DNA of 64,000 nucleotides. Origin: Bacillota bacterium (GTDB lineage: Bacteria; Bacillota_I; Bacilli_A; RF39; UBA660). Location: positions 1 to 64,000 of the forward strand of contig JAEWBI010000004.1 of the NCBI GenBank assembly GCA_023391185.1, in the 5' to 3' direction. Of the stretch, positions 62,090-64,000 are shown in pieces. Under the pieces are notes generated by a model that worked only from the letters and a program-made list of their open reading frames with translations, was not told where the DNA came from and made no database searches. Numbering within the stretch: position 1 is the first letter of the stretch; each line of letters starts with the position of its first letter. The position numbers and the translations under genes are program-made.

Positions 62090-62342
62090 TGTGATTTTTA
62101 TTGAAAATCTTCCTAAATTAGATTTACATGGAGAAAATAGTGAGACAGCTAGAGTATTAATAAATGATTTTATTAGAGATAATATCAAACAAAAAAGAAA
62201 TATAGTATGTATTGTACATGGAGTAGGATCGGGAATACTGAGAAAAGCAACGAGTGAAACCTTGATAAAAAACAAACGAGTAGTTGATTTTAAAACCTAT
62301 TACTATAATCAGGGATGTACTATTGTAGAAATTGAAATATAA
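62076..62342 (+). CDS. Small Smr-domain protein
   Basis: An 88-residue stand-alone Smr domain: LDLHGENSETA (LDxHG motif near residue 16) and VHGVGSGILRKA (HGxGxGxL). Smr domains occur at the C-terminus of MutS2, where they nick DNA or RNA, and in proteins acting on collided ribosomes. As a free domain its role is unknown. The start is within the PfkB gene and preceded by GGAAG. Confidence 0.86.
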   Translation: MHLSNVIFIENLPKLDLHGENSETARVLINDFIRDNIKQKRNIVCIVHGVGSGILRKATSETLIKNKRVVDFKTYYYNQGCTIVEIEI

Positions 62343-62361
62343 TATAGAAAGACCTTTATTA

Positions 62362-62390
62362 TTGACATGGTGGGTTAAGTGTGGTAAACT
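62362..62390 (+). promoter_or_regulatory. Promoter of the gene at 62431
   Basis: TTGACA (62362-62367), 17-bp spacer, TAAACT (62385-62390). Confidence 0.65.
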
Positions 62391-62430
62391 TATAAATACC
62401 GTGTGTACAATTAAGAGGGGGTAACATTTT

Positions 62431-62850
62431 ATGAAAGAGGCTTATTTATTCGATTATATAAACGAGAATGAATTTAAGAAACTTGAACGATCATTAAAAA
62501 AGTATAATATGCTTGCATATAAGCGTTTATATTTTGAATACTATCCATCCCTTAAAGAAGGAAATTTCTTAGGGGAATTGGTAGCGACAAATAGTACACA
62601 AGGATCAAAAACATATGAATTAAAACTTCCAACAGATATGATGTTTTCTAAGGTTCATGGTGATATAAAATTGCATTACTTAGTGTATGAAGAAAATAAG
62701 GTTGTTATGTTAGATAAATTAACACCAGAAAATATTTTATCTGAGGGACATCAATCAGAATTAGTAACATATAAAGGTGTAATGGTTTCAAAGCAACACT
62801 CAGAAAAAGATATGTTTAAAATAAACTTGTTAAATATGATTCAAAAATAA
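62431..62850 (+). CDS. Hypothetical protein
   Basis: A 139-residue soluble protein of unrecognised family. Mixed alpha/beta; no signal peptide, membrane segment or cysteine. It starts behind a strong GAGGGGG and has both its own promoter and terminator, so it is an independent unit before the GntR-ABC operon. No function proposed. Confidence 0.68.
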   Translation: MKEAYLFDYINENEFKKLERSLKKYNMLAYKRLYFEYYPSLKEGNFLGELVATNSTQGSKTYELKLPTDMMFSKVHGDIKLHYLVYEENKVVMLDKLTPENILSEGHQSELVTYKGVMVSKQHSEKDMFKINLLNMIQK

Positions 62851-62864
62851 TCATATTTTTTTTA
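62832..62864 (+). terminator. Terminator of the gene at 62431
   Basis: AAATATGATT / AATCATATTT hairpin overlapping the stop codon, followed by T residues. Confidence 0.8.
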
Positions 62865-62893
62865 TTGACAAATTTGTTGAAATGTTGTATAAC
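62865..62893 (+). promoter_or_regulatory. GntR-ABC operon promoter
   Basis: TTGACA (62865-62870), 17-bp spacer, TATAAC (62888-62893). Confidence 0.65.
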
Positions 62894-62900
62894 TGTATTA

Positions 62901-62910
62901 GTTAATTAAC
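62901..62910. promoter_or_regulatory. Palindrome at the GntR operon transcript start
   Basis: GTTAATTAAC is a perfect 10-bp palindrome at about +1 to +10. It is a candidate site for autorepression by the GntR protein. Confidence 0.5.
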
Positions 62911-62926
62911 ACAAAGGGGATGAAAT

Positions 62927-63292
62927 ATGAACTTTATTTTTGATGATAATAAGCCAATTTATAAGCAATTAGTAGACCAGTTAAAGGTAATGATAGCCAG
63001 TTGTATTTATAAAAAGGGTGAGAAATTGCCATCAGTTAGAGATTTTGCTATTTCTATTAAAGTAAATCCTAATACTATTCAAAGAGCTCTAACAGAATTA
63101 GAAGATGAAGGGTTAATAATTACTCAAAGAACTTCTGGTAAATTTATAACTGAAGATGAGCAAACTATTAAAAATTTAAGAAACAGTTTAGCTCATGAAA
63201 CACTTGAAAAATTCTTAATTGATATGGATAAATTGGATATATCTTTAGAAGAGTTAATAGAATTAATTAAAAGTGAAAGAAAGGGAAAATAA
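62927..63292 (+). CDS. GntR-family regulator, YtrA type
   Basis: A 121-residue regulator. The N-terminal winged helix (PIYKQLVDQLK, GEKLPSVRDFA, VNPNTIQRALTELEDEGLI) is followed by only about 45 further residues, the short tail of the YtrA subfamily, which controls adjacent ABC transporter operons. The ABC ATPase starts directly after its stop. A palindrome lies just downstream of its promoter. AAAGGGG gives the start. Confidence 0.9.
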   Translation: MNFIFDDNKPIYKQLVDQLKVMIASCIYKKGEKLPSVRDFAISIKVNPNTIQRALTELEDEGLIITQRTSGKFITEDEQTIKNLRNSLAHETLEKFLIDMDKLDISLEELIELIKSERKGK

Positions 63293-63988
63293 ATGAGTTT
63301 AGTAGAATTAAAAGATTTAAATAAATCTTATGGTACAAAAAAAGTACTCAAAAATGTCAATTTAAATATTGAAAAAGGTAAAATATATGGGCTATTAGGT
63401 CCAAATGGTTCGGGTAAGACAACAATAATAAAACTTATTAATGGATTATTACAACCTACTAGTGGTTCGGTTTTAATAAAAGGAAAAAATCCTGGTATTG
63501 ATAGTAAAAATACAATATCATACTTACCAGAAAGAACGTATTTAAATATGAACTTTAAGGTAACGGAAATAATAGAATTATTTAAGGATTTTTACGCAGA
63601 TTTCGATAGTAAATTGGCATTAAAACAATTGAAAAAATTAAATATTAATCCAAATGATAAATTAAAGACTATGTCTAAAGGTACTAAAGAAAAAGTACAG
63701 TTAGTGTTAGTTATGAGTAGAAAAGCGGATTTATATATATTAGATGAGCCAATAGGTGGGGTAGATCCAGCCAGCAGAGATTATATACTAGAGACTATTC
63801 TTAATAATTTTAATGAAGGTTCAAGTATAATTATATGTACACATTTGATATCTGATATCGAAAAAATACTGGATGATGTTATCTTTATAAATAAGGGTGA
63901 GATTGTTTTAAATTCTTCAGCAGAAGATATTAGAAACAATAATAAAATGACTATTGATAAGTTATTTAGGGAGGAATTTAAATGCTAA
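63293..63988 (+). CDS. ABC transporter ATP-binding protein
   Basis: A 231-residue ATPase. Walker A is GPNGSGKTT (about 38) and Walker B ILDEPIGGVDPASR (about 152). The signature is atypical, MSKGTKEKVQ rather than LSGGQ, as in YtrB/CcmA-like exporters regulated by YtrA-type GntR proteins. It begins at the base after the GntR stop. Its end overlaps the next gene, a probable permease. Confidence 0.9.
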   Translation: MSLVELKDLNKSYGTKKVLKNVNLNIEKGKIYGLLGPNGSGKTTIIKLINGLLQPTSGSVLIKGKNPGIDSKNTISYLPERTYLNMNFKVTEIIELFKDFYADFDSKLALKQLKKLNINPNDKLKTMSKGTKEKVQLVLVMSRKADLYILDEPIGGVDPASRDYILETILNNFNEGSSIIICTHLISDIEKILDDVIFINKGEIVLNSSAEDIRNNNKMTIDKLFREEFKC

Positions 63989-64000
63989 AAAAATTACTAA
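63982..64000 (+). CDS. Start of next gene, probable ABC permease (cut by window)
   Basis: ATG at 63982 behind GGGAGGAA opens a frame (MLKKLL) overlapping the ATPase stop by 7 nt. Only the first six residues are in the window. Membrane permease is inferred from the GntR-ATPase-permease order usual for YtrA-type operons. Confidence 0.55.

Noticed and set aside
1..64000. tRNA or rRNA genes
   Set aside because: No T-arm-like GTTCRANNC with a matching acceptor stem and no GC-rich rRNA-like block was noticed. A covariance-model scan would be needed to exclude a single tRNA.

Overview
This 64-kb window is chromosomal DNA from a low-GC (roughly 27% by eye) Gram-positive bacterium of the Bacilli/Erysipelotrichia type. 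Three kinds of evidence support this. Several gene orders match Bacillus: ylbD-ylbE-rsmD; radC-mreC-mreD; spoIVFA-spoIVFB-rplU-prp-rpmA-...-obgE. L27 carries the Firmicutes N-terminal extension together with its protease Prp. The ribosome-binding sites are strong GGAGGTGAT types. TGA is used as a stop (for example lspA and the HAD gene), so this is not a Mycoplasma code. Cell-wall genes (murC, mreCD, a glucosaminidase) show a walled cell. A reduced uncultured gut lineage such as RF39 would fit, but that is inference. No rRNA, tRNA, IS element, prophage or CRISPR array was recognised.

Layout. 0.2-3.3 kb: MacB-like ABC exporter. 3.4-9.1 kb: a copper/redox-metal cluster with an HxlR regulator, CopA, an anchored protein with an internal repeat, an HMA-DsbD_2-cupredoxin fusion and two overlapping lipoprotein genes, one of them DUF2318. 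9.3-11.3 kb: rpsU, yqeY and a membrane protein. 11.4-14.9 kb: an NrtR-like Nudix regulator and a tight four-gene operon (unknown, Zn-ribbon, histidine phosphatase, NadR-like AAA_28-CYTH fusion) linked by GTGTA-N6-TACAC operator palindromes. 15-17.1 kb: rpsB, with an unusual C-terminal tail, and tsf. 17.2-32.9 kb: mostly housekeeping genes (ylbD/E, rsmD, HAD, ASCH, a PgsA-like synthase, lspA, rluD, rhomboid, xer, tdk, ppdK) plus a 1196-residue secreted glucosaminidase. 32.9-41.7 kb: lipoproteins, a prepilin-LRR protein, yigZ, uvrC and mutL. 41.8-51.3 kb: the Bacillus-like division/sporulation/ribosome block, with a SpoIIB-like SPOR protein, the SpoIVFA/FB pair, and an Hpt-receiver protein where Bacillus has spo0B. 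52.1-58.0 kb: a compact Tad/Flp pilus locus whose TadB carries extra N-terminal Ig-like domains. 58.1-64.0 kb: murC, two type IV-like prepilins, a PfkB kinase, an Smr protein, and a GntR(YtrA)-ABC transporter operon cut by the window edge.

Gene expression. Many genes have an extended -10 box (TGnTATAAT) a short distance upstream of an AGGTGAT-type Shine-Dalgarno. Most transcription units end in clear hairpin-plus-T-tract terminators, several overlapping stop codons or shared by convergent genes. Structured leaders precede rplU (L21 leader), probably rpsB, and the UPF0316 gene at 48.2 kb. No intergenic stretch exceeds 300 bases; the longest (47891-48182) holds a terminator, a promoter and a long leader.

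The candidates most worth following are the NrtR-type regulon (11.4-14.9 kb), the copper cluster (3.4-9.1 kb), the Ig-TadB fusion and the Hpt-receiver protein in the spo0B position. All function calls are from sequence reading alone; no database search was run.
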